From the NCBI GenBank assembly GCA_015665415.1, contig JADFAE010000005.1, positions 62,001-126,000 on the forward strand: a stretch of 64,000 nt of DNA. Direction: 5' to 3'. The notes beneath the pieces were generated by a model, which saw only the letters and a program-made list of their open reading frames with translations, had not been told where the DNA came from and searched no databases. Positions 9,053 through 17,566 of this stretch are shown in pieces (positions within the stretch are counted from its first letter, which is position 1; every line of letters begins with the position of its first letter). The position numbers and the translations under genes were made by a program. This DNA is from Roseobacter sp. Lineage in GTDB: Bacteria > Pseudomonadota > Alphaproteobacteria > Rhodobacterales > Rhodobacteraceae.

Positions 9053-9080
9053 CGGACATGGGCCCTGGGGCCCATGTCCG
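9053..9080. terminator. Hairpin between convergent genes
   Basis: A perfect 12-bp inverted repeat, CGGACATGGGCC / GGCCCATGTCCG, with a 4-base loop sits 15 bases after the acyl-CoA dehydrogenase stop and before the end of the convergent regulator. There is no T-run, so it may be a processing or bidirectional terminator hairpin. Confidence 0.55.
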
Positions 9081-9161
9081 CCAGAGGCGCGAGATCTCTG
9101 TCTACCCGGCCAGTGCAGCCATCAATCAATGCGTCACAAAGCATGGCCGGGGCGGGCCAAC

Positions 9162-9854
9162 TCAGCTTTGATGACGCTTGGCCATTGCCTCTTCCCAGCC
9201 TTTCAACAAAACGGCCCGACGGCTGGGATATTTCTCGGCCAACATTCTCAGCTCTTGGACGCGCTGGGTTTTGAAGTGCCGGTAGTCAGCCTTTGTTTCG
9301 CACCAGCCAACCAGATACCGTGTGCGATCCAGAAAGGCGATCAGCAGCGGCCAGACGATCCGGTCGGTGGTGGCGCCGTCGCGGTCCGTATAGATCAATT
9401 GCAGTCGGTAGCGCTCGCGGATGGCGTGTCGCAGCAGGGCACTGTCAAAGCGTTCGGCAACGCGGGCCCGGGTCTGGATCGGCTTGGAACTGGCATCCAG
9501 CACAACCGGGCGCAGCTCTTTTGGCACCGCGGCCGAGAGTTTTGACACCAGATCCCGCGCCGCACGAGCCAGCGAAGGGTCAGCTTCTGCCGCCACCCAG
9601 GATGCCCCTAGGGCCGCAGCCTCCAACTCATCCGCTGTCAACATCAGCGGCGGCATGTCGTAGCCATCGTCAAGTATATAGCCGACCCCGGCCTCCCCGG
9701 TGATTGGGATGCGCTGGGCATGAAGCTCTGCCATGTCGCGATACAGGGTGCTGAGCGAGATTTCCAATTCATCTGCAAGGTCCCGTCCTGTTATCGGGGT
9801 CCGTGCGGACCGCAATATCTGGATAATCTGGAACAACCGTTCGGTGCGACGCAT
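9162..9854 (-). CDS. YafY-type HTH / WYL-domain transcriptional regulator
   Basis: 230 residues. An N-terminal DeoR-like helix-turn-helix (RRTERLFQIIQILR, ITGRDLADELEISLSTLYRDM) is followed by the WYL ligand-binding domain (RYRLQLIYTDRDGATTDRIV, AFLDRTRYLVGWCE, DYRHFKTQRVQEL). WYL regulators sense small molecules or nucleic acids. It is divergent from an SRPBCC gene at 9969. A perfect 11-bp inverted repeat lies just upstream of its start, the expected place for autoregulation. Confidence 0.92.
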   Translation of the reverse strand: MRRTERLFQIIQILRSARTPITGRDLADELEISLSTLYRDMAELHAQRIPITGEAGVGYILDDGYDMPPLMLTADELEAAALGASWVAAEADPSLARAARDLVSKLSAAVPKELRPVVLDASSKPIQTRARVAERFDSALLRHAIRERYRLQLIYTDRDGATTDRIVWPLLIAFLDRTRYLVGWCETKADYRHFKTQRVQELRMLAEKYPSRRAVLLKGWEEAMAKRHQS

Positions 9855-9862
9855 TTTTGCCT

Positions 9863-9899
9863 CCTGCTCTCACACTACTGTCATAACGGTGAGAGCAGG
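9863..9899. promoter_or_regulatory. Candidate operator of the WYL regulator
   Basis: Perfect 11-bp arms, CCTGCTCTCAC and GTGAGAGCAGG, are separated by 15 bases (core ACTGTCATAAC). The repeat starts 9 bases upstream of the regulator's ATG, between the two divergent genes. It probably controls both directions; this is inference from position and symmetry. Confidence 0.6.
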
Positions 9900-9968
9900 G
9901 CAGTTCTAGGAGTGGCTTTGAGACGATGAAATCACGCGCGACATGCGCAAATCGAACGGAGCCCGAAG

Positions 9969-10415
9969 ATGATCCACTTTGAACGCAGCCTGACCATGGA
10001 TGCAGCACCCGGCGCGGTATGGGCGGTTCTTAGCCGTTATATGCATATCGACGAATTCGCGCCGCAGATCAGCTCTGTAGAGGCTTTGACATCAGGCGAC
10101 GCCGGGGTGGGATCCAAACGCCGGAATCACTTTGAAAATGGCACCTCGCTGGTTGAAGAGGTGACCGAGTGGAAGCCGGGGACAGGCTATACGGTCAAGC
10201 TGTCTGACATGGCGGCCATGCCTTTGAAGGCGGCAAGTTCACAGATCCGCATCCAACCGGTTGACGGGCGGGCCCGGGTCACCTGGACCTTCGACTACGG
10301 TGTCAAATTCGGGCCTCTGGGCTGGGTTATAGGGCAAACTTTGATGAAAATGATGATGGGTAAAATCATCGCTGCAAACCTGCAGGGACTGGCTGAAAAG
10401 GCGCGCGCGGGGTGA
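9969..10415 (+). CDS. SRPBCC family protein (START/Bet v1-like)
   Basis: 148 residues with the SRPBCC pattern: an opening strand FERSLTMDAAPGAVWAVL, a WKPGTGYTVKL hairpin, RVTWTFDYGVKFGPLGW, and a long C-terminal helix. These domains bind hydrophobic ligands in a deep cavity. It is divergent from the WYL regulator across the palindromic operator, so it is the likely regulated target. No catalytic function can be assigned. Confidence 0.82.
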   Translation: MIHFERSLTMDAAPGAVWAVLSRYMHIDEFAPQISSVEALTSGDAGVGSKRRNHFENGTSLVEEVTEWKPGTGYTVKLSDMAAMPLKAASSQIRIQPVDGRARVTWTFDYGVKFGPLGWVIGQTLMKMMMGKIIAANLQGLAEKARAG

Positions 10416-10665
10416 TCCCGCAAAAGACAGGATATTGCTCAGCTGCCATACGTTCTCGTGACACGGATGGCAGCAAACCCCCAGCCTGATCCTTGCCCTC
10501 TACCGCCTTGAAGATCCATCGATACAGCGCGCAATTGTGACGATAGGACAGGCCCAACCACAGCGCCGGGGGCGCAGGCATCACAGAAAATTCTCCCATT
10601 TCGGAATCTGCTGTTAAGCTGGGCGCGTTGCCTTGTGAGATTTAACCAGTTGGAATGGAGACAAT

Positions 10666-11439
10666 ATGTTCCAGAATTGCCCATGTTCCCCCAAGCTTTT
10701 TCGCAGCTTGCTGGCCGCTTCGGCGGCCCTTTTTGTCAGCGCATGTCTGGAGACCACCACCGGATCTGTGACCAGAGACAGCGCAGAAAGCCAGATACGC
10801 CAGGCCCATGCGGTCTATAAATCGCGCGGGTTCACGGATGAGGCCGCCGCCAGCCTGATAGCGAATTCAACGGCCTATAGCACGATGCCGGAAGAGGAGG
10901 TCGAAACACTGTTTGTCGAACTCGGTCTGGCGGAGAAACGCGTCGATGATGAGATCTACGATCCACCGCTGGAATATGTCGACATGAAGATCACGACCAT
11001 GGTCTATTCGAATTTCGAGCCGGACACGGGCGCACCTATTGGTGCGGCGGACGCGGTTGAATACGCAGCCCGTGCCACTTCCTGTTTTGCCGGTGGCGAA
11101 CCCTGGCGCGATTGCACCTTGAACTATCATCCCGTCGATGGCTGCTTCCTGGAAGGCGCGGTTCTGCAAGAATGCAAGCGGGTGAGCCGTGCCATGTCAG
11201 GGCGCGGAACCCTAAAGCCAGCGGATGGTGAGAAATGCTGGAACTACGCCAAAGGCCCGTCGATCAATCTGCCCTATCAGGCGCAAACCCAATCGCAAAT
11301 CCGGCTGACACAGGCCTCTGCCCCGGCGGCGGCACCTGTTGCCCAGACACCGGTCCGGGTGAACACGTGGAACCGCCCGGTCTGTACCTCGGCCTTTTCC
11401 AATGGCCCTGCAATCTGCGATCCTGAAACGGGTTGCTAA
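10666..11439 (+). CDS. Putative secreted lipoprotein, partner of the caspase-like protein
   Basis: 257 residues. The signal peptide ends in a lipobox-like FVSAC (Cys27), predicting a lipid-anchored envelope protein. The mature part has paired cysteines (ATSCFAGGEPWRDC, VDGCFLEGAVLQEC) suggesting disulfides, then an Ala/Gln/Pro linker and a Cys-rich tail ending ICDPETGC. I do not recognise the family. The stop is 3 bases before the next ATG, so it is co-transcribed with the caspase-like gene and probably works with it in the periplasm. Confidence 0.75.
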   Translation: MFQNCPCSPKLFRSLLAASAALFVSACLETTTGSVTRDSAESQIRQAHAVYKSRGFTDEAAASLIANSTAYSTMPEEEVETLFVELGLAEKRVDDEIYDPPLEYVDMKITTMVYSNFEPDTGAPIGAADAVEYAARATSCFAGGEPWRDCTLNYHPVDGCFLEGAVLQECKRVSRAMSGRGTLKPADGEKCWNYAKGPSINLPYQAQTQSQIRLTQASAPAAAPVAQTPVRVNTWNRPVCTSAFSNGPAICDPETGC

Positions 11440-11442
11440 GCC

Positions 11443-12891
11443 ATGCAGAAGCGCCGTTTTTTTCCAGCCGTCCCCGGTCTGCTGGCAGTCCTCATTCTTG
11501 CGCTCGGCAGCCTGATGGCGCAGGCCGCGCCCAAGTCGGAGTTCATCAATTCCGGTGAAAAGCGTGTCGCCATGGTGATTGGCGTCTCGGACTATCTGCA
11601 TACCGATGGGCTCACCAATACCGGTACCGACGCCGAGGCGATGTCGGCAGCGCTGCTGCGGCTTGGCTTTGACGTGATCAAGCTGATCAATCCCAGCTAC
11701 CGTGACCTGCGCAACGCGGAGCTGGATTTTGTCGACAAGCTGATCAATGCGGATGTCGCCGTCTTTTACTATGCCGGCCACAGCATTCAGATGCAGGGGG
11801 GCAACTACCTGATCCCGCGCGATGCGGAGTATTCCTCAGTCCAGACATTTCGCGATCAAACCTTTGAGCTGGCCCGGCTGGCCAATCGCATGGACCAGCT
11901 GGCCAAGACCAAGATCCTGATCCTGGATGCCTGCCGCAACAATCCCTTTATCGAGTTGATCCGGACCAAAGCAGCCGAACGCGGGATCGATCTGAACATC
12001 GGGCTGGGGCTGGCGCAGATCGCCTCGCTTGTCGATGAGGGCGATCTGACGGCACAGGAGTTTGAGACCTATGGCACCATTGTCTCCTATGCGGCGGCAC
12101 CCGGGGCGGTGGCGCTGGATGGTCTGGGGCGGCACAGCCCCTATACGGCGGCACTGCTCAACCGGATCGAAGAGCCGGGGCTGGAGGTGGGGCAGCTGTT
12201 TCGCCAGGTGGCGGCGGATGTGATCAAGACCACCCATGGGCTGCAGAAACCCGAATATCTGGTCAAGCTGAGCAATGAGTTCTATTTTTCCAACCCCGAA
12301 GCCCATCAATGCGATATTCTGGCAGCAGACCCTTTGAACAACGCCAATGTGGATGGGGTGGGGTTCGACCTGATTGACGCCCCTGCAGCCATTGCGGCCT
12401 GTCGCGCGGCGCTGAGCGAGGCACCTGGTCATGCGCGCTATTCCCATAATCTGGCCCGCGCACTGGATGCGGACGGTCAGTTTGCCGCCTCGATCCCGCA
12501 TTACCGCACCGCCGCCGATCAGGGCTATATCCATGCCATCAACAATCTCGGCGTGATGTATATCAATGGCTTGGGGGTGGAGCAGGACTTTGCACAGGGC
12601 ACTGCGCTGCTGAAACGCGCGCGCGCACGCGGCAACAATCAGGCCAGGGTGAATCTGCAGGGCACCGATTTTTCGGTGCTGATGGGGCGGGATGAATTTC
12701 GCAAGGTACAGCAGCGTCTGGCGCGGCTTGGGATCTATGACGGGGCGCTCGACGGTGATTTCGGCCCGCGCAGCCGCGCAGCACTCAAGGATTTCACCTC
12801 CGCCAAGGGCTTTGCCGATAATGGCCTGACCCTGGAGACGCTGGACGGGTTGGAGCTGGTAGAGATCATCCCCAATTTCGAGCTGAACTGA
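11443..12891 (+). CDS. Periplasmic caspase-family (C14) protein with Sel1 and peptidoglycan-binding domains
   Basis: 482 residues. A signal peptide ends near AQAAP (about residue 29). The caspase-like domain has the His/Cys dyad in FYYAGHSIQ (H113) and LILDACRNNPF (C164). Residues about 365-405 form a Sel1-like repeat (NNLGVMYINGLGVEQDFAQG). Residues about 420-460 match a peptidoglycan-binding fold (VQQRLARLGIYDGALDGDFG). It should be an exported cysteine protease-like protein attached to the wall, cutting after basic residues if it behaves like orthocaspases. It follows its lipoprotein partner by 3 bases. The target is unknown. Confidence 0.88.
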   Translation: MQKRRFFPAVPGLLAVLILALGSLMAQAAPKSEFINSGEKRVAMVIGVSDYLHTDGLTNTGTDAEAMSAALLRLGFDVIKLINPSYRDLRNAELDFVDKLINADVAVFYYAGHSIQMQGGNYLIPRDAEYSSVQTFRDQTFELARLANRMDQLAKTKILILDACRNNPFIELIRTKAAERGIDLNIGLGLAQIASLVDEGDLTAQEFETYGTIVSYAAAPGAVALDGLGRHSPYTAALLNRIEEPGLEVGQLFRQVAADVIKTTHGLQKPEYLVKLSNEFYFSNPEAHQCDILAADPLNNANVDGVGFDLIDAPAAIAACRAALSEAPGHARYSHNLARALDADGQFAASIPHYRTAADQGYIHAINNLGVMYINGLGVEQDFAQGTALLKRARARGNNQARVNLQGTDFSVLMGRDEFRKVQQRLARLGIYDGALDGDFGPRSRAALKDFTSAKGFADNGLTLETLDGLELVEIIPNFELN

Positions 12892-13092
12892 AGCGAGGGG
12901 ACGTTGCCAAATCACCGCCTTGAACAGCATGAAAATTGCTCTGTCCTGCTGGGCGCGCGATGTGAAAAATTGAAGTCGTGCAAAAACAAAGAGTTATAGA
13001 TCATTCTCCCCTTGGTGAGCGCATTTGAAAAATTTGACGCAGGCGGGAGTTGCCTTCACTTCTTGTCTCCTGAGAGTTGTAGGAGACCTGAC

Positions 13093-13608
13093 ATGACCAA
13101 ATGCGATATCGTTGACCAATTGACCGGCAAGCACATCCCCGCTGTTGCCCTGCGCGCCACGGATGGCACAGAGGTCACCCTTGCCACCCTCAAGGGCAAA
13201 ACAGTGTTGTATGCCTATCCCCGCACCAGTCCGCCAAATGAGCCGCCGATCGAAGGTTGGGACCAGATCTCTGGTGCGCGAGGCTGCACCCCCCAATCCA
13301 AGGGGTTTGCGGCCCATCATGAGGCGATCTTGCAGGCCGGGGCCGAACGTGTCTTTGGGCTGTCGACACAAGACTCAGAGTATCAAAGGGAAGTGGTCAC
13401 GCGTCTTTCGCTGCCGTTTGCGATCCTGTCGGATGCGGGCCTGGCGCTGGCCGACACATTGGGTCTGCCCCGCTTTGAGGCAGGGGGCATGACCCTGCTG
13501 ACCCGGATTACCTTGGTGATTGAGAACGGTCAGGTTCAAAAGGTGTTTGCGCCGGTTTCAAATCCAGAGGAAAACGCAGCCGATGTGGCGGCCTATCTAG
13601 CTGGATAG
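13093..13608 (+). CDS. Peroxiredoxin (AhpC/TSA, BCP-like)
   Basis: 171 residues of thioredoxin-fold peroxiredoxin. The peroxidatic Cys is in ARGCTPQSKGF, preceded by YPRT and an insertion before the helix. Where many BCP-type members have a second Cys five residues on (CTPQSC), this one has Lys, so it looks like a 1-Cys enzyme. Later signatures include FGLSTQDSEYQREV and LPFAILSDAGLALADTLGLP. It reduces hydroperoxides using thiols. AGGAGA precedes ATG 13093. It ends in TAG and converges with truA. Confidence 0.88.
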   Translation: MTKCDIVDQLTGKHIPAVALRATDGTEVTLATLKGKTVLYAYPRTSPPNEPPIEGWDQISGARGCTPQSKGFAAHHEAILQAGAERVFGLSTQDSEYQREVVTRLSLPFAILSDAGLALADTLGLPRFEAGGMTLLTRITLVIENGQVQKVFAPVSNPEENAADVAAYLAG

Positions 13609-13737
13609 GGCCGCTGGTTGCAATCAACAGAACCAGATCCACGGGAGCAGATCAACAGGGCGGCAGGGCTGCCCGGTTGTCGGCCCAAACCGGTTTCCCG
13701 TGGCCGTGCTCACCTTGTCTGGCCATCCCGCAGGGCA

Positions 13738-14514
13738 TCACTCAGCGGCAGAAAAGGGATCTGACGGATATCCGACCCGTGCCAAATACAATCCGTGACC
13801 GGGACAGACCGGGCCACAGGCGGCGCGGTCGCGGGCTTCCAATGCGGTTTTCACATCCACCGGATCCCAGGCCCCGGCACCAACCCGCTCGAGCGTGCCA
13901 ACAAAACTGCGCACCTGGTTGTGCAGGAAACTGCGCGCGCGCACGTGAAAATGCACCTCCAGCCCAGAGAAACCCTGCACCTGTTCCACCCGCAGCTCGT
14001 CCAGGGTTTTCTGCGGGCTTTGCGCCTGACAGATGGAGGAGCGAAAGGTGGTGAAATCATGGTTGCCCAACAGGTGATTGGCGCCCTCCTGCATGGCGGC
14101 AACGTCCAGATCATGATTGATCTGCCAGACCTGGCCCGCGTCATGGCTGGCGGGCGCGCGGCGCATCAGAATGCGGAACAGATACTGCCGCTCGATGGCG
14201 GAAAACCGGGCGTGCCAGTCGTCGTCTACCCGAGTGCAGGCAACAATCGCCACCGGATTGGGTTTCAGGTGATGGTTCAGCGCTTCCGACAGGCGGAACG
14301 GATCCCAGGCCTTTTGCAAATCGCAATGGGCGACCTGACCCAACCCATGCACCCCGGTATCGGTACGCCCGGCGGCGGCAATGGTATGGGGCCCGGGTTC
14401 GAGCCGGGCCAGCGCCGTCTCGATCGCCCCCTGCACCGAGGGCTGATCCTTTTGCCTTTGCCATCCGGCAAACGGCTTTCCATGATATTCGACTTTAAGA
14501 GCAAAACGCGGCAT
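13738..14514 (-). CDS. truA: tRNA pseudouridine(38-40) synthase TruA
   Basis: 258 residues. The catalytic Asp is D52 in [17 protein letters not shown]. Other family motifs are [43 protein letters not shown] and [13 protein letters not shown]. It forms pseudouridine in the tRNA anticodon stem-loop. The start [10 protein letters not shown] at 14514 fits family N-termini; the longer 278-residue reading is unlikely. Confidence 0.96.
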   Translation of the reverse strand: MPRFALKVEYHGKPFAGWQRQKDQPSVQGAIETALARLEPGPHTIAAAGRTDTGVHGLGQVAHCDLQKAWDPFRLSEALNHHLKPNPVAIVACTRVDDDWHARFSAIERQYLFRILMRRAPASHDAGQVWQINHDLDVAAMQEGANHLLGNHDFTTFRSSICQAQSPQKTLDELRVEQVQGFSGLEVHFHVRARSFLHNQVRSFVGTLERVGAGAWDPVDVKTALEARDRAACGPVCPGHGLYLARVGYPSDPFSAAE

Positions 14515-14613
14515 AGGCGGGCAAGTAACCCGGCAACAGGGCTGAGGCAAGTGTCTCACTCCACTGGAAACCATTGCCGGGCCTGCCTATCTTGGAATTT
14601 GAACCAATAACGG

Positions 14614-16038
14614 GTGAGGCGCGTGGTACTATCAACAATGGCCGAGGGGGCCTTTCGCGGGCTGGATACGTTTGGCAGCAGTGTCTCGGCGCGGTTCTTT
14701 GAACCGACGCTACGTCTAGGTGTCACCGGGCTGGCGCGGGCGGGCAAGACCGTCTTTATCACCTCATTGGTGGCCAATCTGTTGAACCGGGGCCGCATGC
14801 TACAGTTTGAGGCCGCACGTCAGGGCCGGATCGACAGCGCCTATCTGCAGCCTCAACCCGATGACACCGTGCCGCGTTTCGCCTATGAAGATCATCTGGC
14901 GGCCCTGACCGGTCCCACGCCCCATTGGCCAGACAGCACCCGCGCGGTGTCTGAATTGCGGCTGTCGCTCACCCTGCGCCCCGCCGGGCTGCTGTCGGGA
15001 TTGCAGGGGCCGCGTCGCCTGCATCTGGACATCGTTGATTACCCGGGCGAGTGGCTGCTGGATCTGGCGCTTCTCGACAAGAGTTATAGCCAATGGTCGG
15101 CCGAGGTCTTGGCGCGTCTGCCCGCGCGCCAGATGGGCGCTGATGTGCTGCAATTGCTGACCACGCTCGACCCGCAATCCCCGCATGACGAACCCCAGGC
15201 GCAGAAATTGGCGGCGCAATTCACCCGCTATCTGCAGGCCGCCCGCAGCGCGGGGTTCTATGATTGCTCACCGGGGCGCTTTTTGCTGCCCGGCGCGCTC
15301 GAGGGCTCGCCGGTGTTGACCTTTGGCCCGCTGCCCGCGCCTGACAGGCCAGCACGTCGCAGCCTTTGGCGTGAGATGGAACGCCGCTATGAGGCCTATA
15401 AATCCAAGGTGGTGCAGCCCTTCTTTCGCGATCATTTCACCAAGATCGACCGGCAGGTGGTTCTGGTCGATGCGCTCAGCGCCATTCATTCGGGGCCACA
15501 GGCGGTCGAGGATCTGCGCCAGGCCATGGGCGACGTGCTGTCGGCCTTTCGCCCCGGACGCAACGGTTTTTTGACCTCACTTCTGCGCGGCAAGCGGGTG
15601 GAAAAAATCCTGTTTGCCGCCACCAAGGCCGACCATTTGCATCACCAGCAGCATCCCCAGATGAGTGCCATCATCGAGGCGCTGACGGCTGAGGCCCGCG
15701 ACCGGGCCCAGTTCGCCGGCGCCGAGACTGCAGCTCTGGCCCTTGCCTCGCTGCGGGCCACCACCGAGGAAATGCGCCCTCACGAGGGGGCGGATCTTCC
15801 CTGCGTACGCGGCAGGTTGCTGAAAACCGGTCGGCAGGCGGCCTTTTACCCTGGGGCCTTGCCCGAAGATCCCGCTCAATTGCTGGTGCCGGCCCGGCAG
15901 GGCGCACAAAGCTGGCTGGAGGGGGACTATCAGGCGATGCAGTTTGCCCCTGCCGCCTTCAGCCTCAAGCCCGGTGACGGCCCCCCGCATATCCGTCTGG
16001 ATCGGGCGGCAGAATTCCTGATCGGAGATCAGTTGTGA
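14614..16038 (+). CDS. YcjX family GTP-binding protein
   Basis: 474 residues from the GTG at 14614; an internal ATG at 14638 gives 466 and is also possible, as neither has a clear ribosome site. The Walker A motif is GLARAGKT, followed by VFITSLVANLLNRG. HLDIVDYPGEWLLDL is the Walker B-like region, and KILFAATKADHL looks like a G4-type specificity motif. In enterobacteria ycjX and ycjF form a stress-responsive operon of unknown function. Here the genes are in the same order with an acetyltransferase inserted between them. The GNAT start overlaps this stop by 4 bases. Confidence 0.9.
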   Translation: MRRVVLSTMAEGAFRGLDTFGSSVSARFFEPTLRLGVTGLARAGKTVFITSLVANLLNRGRMLQFEAARQGRIDSAYLQPQPDDTVPRFAYEDHLAALTGPTPHWPDSTRAVSELRLSLTLRPAGLLSGLQGPRRLHLDIVDYPGEWLLDLALLDKSYSQWSAEVLARLPARQMGADVLQLLTTLDPQSPHDEPQAQKLAAQFTRYLQAARSAGFYDCSPGRFLLPGALEGSPVLTFGPLPAPDRPARRSLWREMERRYEAYKSKVVQPFFRDHFTKIDRQVVLVDALSAIHSGPQAVEDLRQAMGDVLSAFRPGRNGFLTSLLRGKRVEKILFAATKADHLHHQQHPQMSAIIEALTAEARDRAQFAGAETAALALASLRATTEEMRPHEGADLPCVRGRLLKTGRQAAFYPGALPEDPAQLLVPARQGAQSWLEGDYQAMQFAPAAFSLKPGDGPPHIRLDRAAEFLIGDQL

Positions 16039-16532
16039 AAGACCTTTTACCCCTCACTCAGGATGACAAGGCGGATTTCCATATTCGAACATCGCGACCC
16101 ACAGATGCTGGGAGAGTTGGTTTCATCTTGCACCAATTCCAACAAAAAACGGCCTGGATGCCCAAGCTTTACGCCGAGGTGCAGGCAATCTCTTTCTGCG
16201 GTGTGATGATCGATCGGGGTTGGGTCACCGTGGCTGAAAACAAGGGTGGGGTGCTGGGCTTTCTTGCCCGTGATGGGGCAGAGATCTGCAGTCTCTATCT
16301 GGCACCGGGAACTTGCGGACAGGGGATTGGCAAGGCCCTTCTCAACAAGGCCAAGGCGGCAGAGCCGCAGCTCTGGCTCAGGGCTTTTGTTGCCAACAGG
16401 GGCGCGCGACGGTTTTACCAGCGCGAGGGATTCCAAGAGGTTGCGCGTGGCAATGGAAGTGACAATGAGGAAGGTCTGCCAGACATCCGGTTTGAGTGGT
16501 CGCGTGGCATGACAATAGGAGATCAGGCATGA
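16035..16532 (+). CDS. GNAT family N-acetyltransferase
   Basis: 165 residues. The acetyl-CoA loop is LYLAPGTCGQGIGKALLNKA, with the C-terminal NRGARRFYQREGFQEVARG and a closing strand ending IRFEWSRG. The GTG start overlaps the YcjX stop (GTGA) and its own stop overlaps the next ATG (ATGA), so it is translationally coupled within the ycjX-ycjF operon. The substrate is unknown; context suggests a link to the stress role of the operon. Confidence 0.9.
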   Translation: MKDLLPLTQDDKADFHIRTSRPTDAGRVGFILHQFQQKTAWMPKLYAEVQAISFCGVMIDRGWVTVAENKGGVLGFLARDGAEICSLYLAPGTCGQGIGKALLNKAKAAEPQLWLRAFVANRGARRFYQREGFQEVARGNGSDNEEGLPDIRFEWSRGMTIGDQA

Positions 16533-17566
16533 GCAAGAAGCCGATCCTGTTTGATCTGGAAGAGGGCGCGCCGAACGAGGTGCCAGATGTCGCCACCGCG
16601 CCCCCCGTTCCGGATCTGATCGCCACGGGCCAGCCTTCTGATGGGGCCGCCGATGGCACCGCAGCCATGGAACGCGCGGCAAGGCTGGCGGCGCGGCCCC
16701 CCTCGCGTTTGGCACGGTGGTTCTGGGGCCTGGTGCTGGCGCTGGTCACCAGCATGGCCAGCCTTGCGGCTTGGGATTTTGCCACCGCGCTGATATCCCG
16801 CCTTCCCGTCCTGGGCTGGGCCGTGAGCGCGGGGCTTGTTCTGACGCTTGTGCTTGCCCTTGTGATGGTCCTGCGTGAAGTGGCGGCGCTGGCGCGGCTG
16901 AAACGGGTAGAAGGCTTGCGTCAGGCCGGAGCCTCGGCGGCGCAAGATATCGCTGCGGCCCGGGCCCATGTGGCACGGCTTGATGGATTTTACGCCGGGC
17001 GTGCGGATCTGGCCTGGCAGCGCGCCCGGCTGGCGGAGCAGGGGGCTGAGGTGCTGGATGGCGATGCGCTGATGATGCTGGCCGAAGAGACCTTGCTGCT
17101 GCCCCTGGATCAGCGTGCACTGCAAGAAATTGAGGCGGCGGCACGGCAGGTGGCCACGGTGACGGCGCTGGTGCCGCTAGCGCTGGCGGATGTGGTGGTG
17201 GCACTGGTCGCCTCGGTGCGGATGATCCGGCAGGTGGCGCAGATCTATGGCGGCCGTTCAGGTCTGTTCAGCTCCTGGCGGCTGATGCGCGCGGTGCTGG
17301 CGCATCTGGCGGCCACAGGTGCGGTGGCGGCGGGAGATGATCTGCTGGAGTCGGTGCTGGGCGGGTCGGTGCTGTCGAAACTGTCGCGCCGCTTTGGCGA
17401 AGGCGTGGTCAATGGGGCGCTTTCGGCCCGTGTCGGCATCGCGGCGATGGAGGTCTGCCGACCGATGCCCTTCTCTGCGGTCCACCGTCCCTCGACCCGC
17501 AAGGTGATCAAGGGCGCGTTGACAGGTCTGTTTCGACGCGAGAAACCTGCTGCTGAGCGTGACTGA
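16529..17566 (+). CDS. YcjF/TIGR01620 family membrane protein (DUF697)
   Basis: 345 residues. An acidic N-terminus (KPILFDLEEGAPNEVPD, typical of the family) precedes two strong transmembrane segments (WFWGLVLALVTSMASLAAW and VSAGLVLTLVLALVMVLRE). A helical domain follows with ALADVVVALVASVRMIRQVAQIYGGR and the C-terminal DUF697-like part, then a basic tail. Its start overlaps the GNAT stop. It probably forms an inner-membrane partner of YcjX. Confidence 0.9.
   Translation: MSKKPILFDLEEGAPNEVPDVATAPPVPDLIATGQPSDGAADGTAAMERAARLAARPPSRLARWFWGLVLALVTSMASLAAWDFATALISRLPVLGWAVSAGLVLTLVLALVMVLREVAALARLKRVEGLRQAGASAAQDIAAARAHVARLDGFYAGRADLAWQRARLAEQGAEVLDGDALMMLAEETLLLPLDQRALQEIEAAARQVATVTALVPLALADVVVALVASVRMIRQVAQIYGGRSGLFSSWRLMRAVLAHLAATGAVAAGDDLLESVLGGSVLSKLSRRFGEGVVNGALSARVGIAAMEVCRPMPFSAVHRPSTRKVIKGALTGLFRREKPAAERD

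Noticed and set aside
10366-10599. 77-codon minus-strand ORF overlapping the SRPBCC 3' end
   Set aside because: Codon use looks partly coding, but there is no ribosome site or recognisable family and it overlaps a real gene; at most a remnant.
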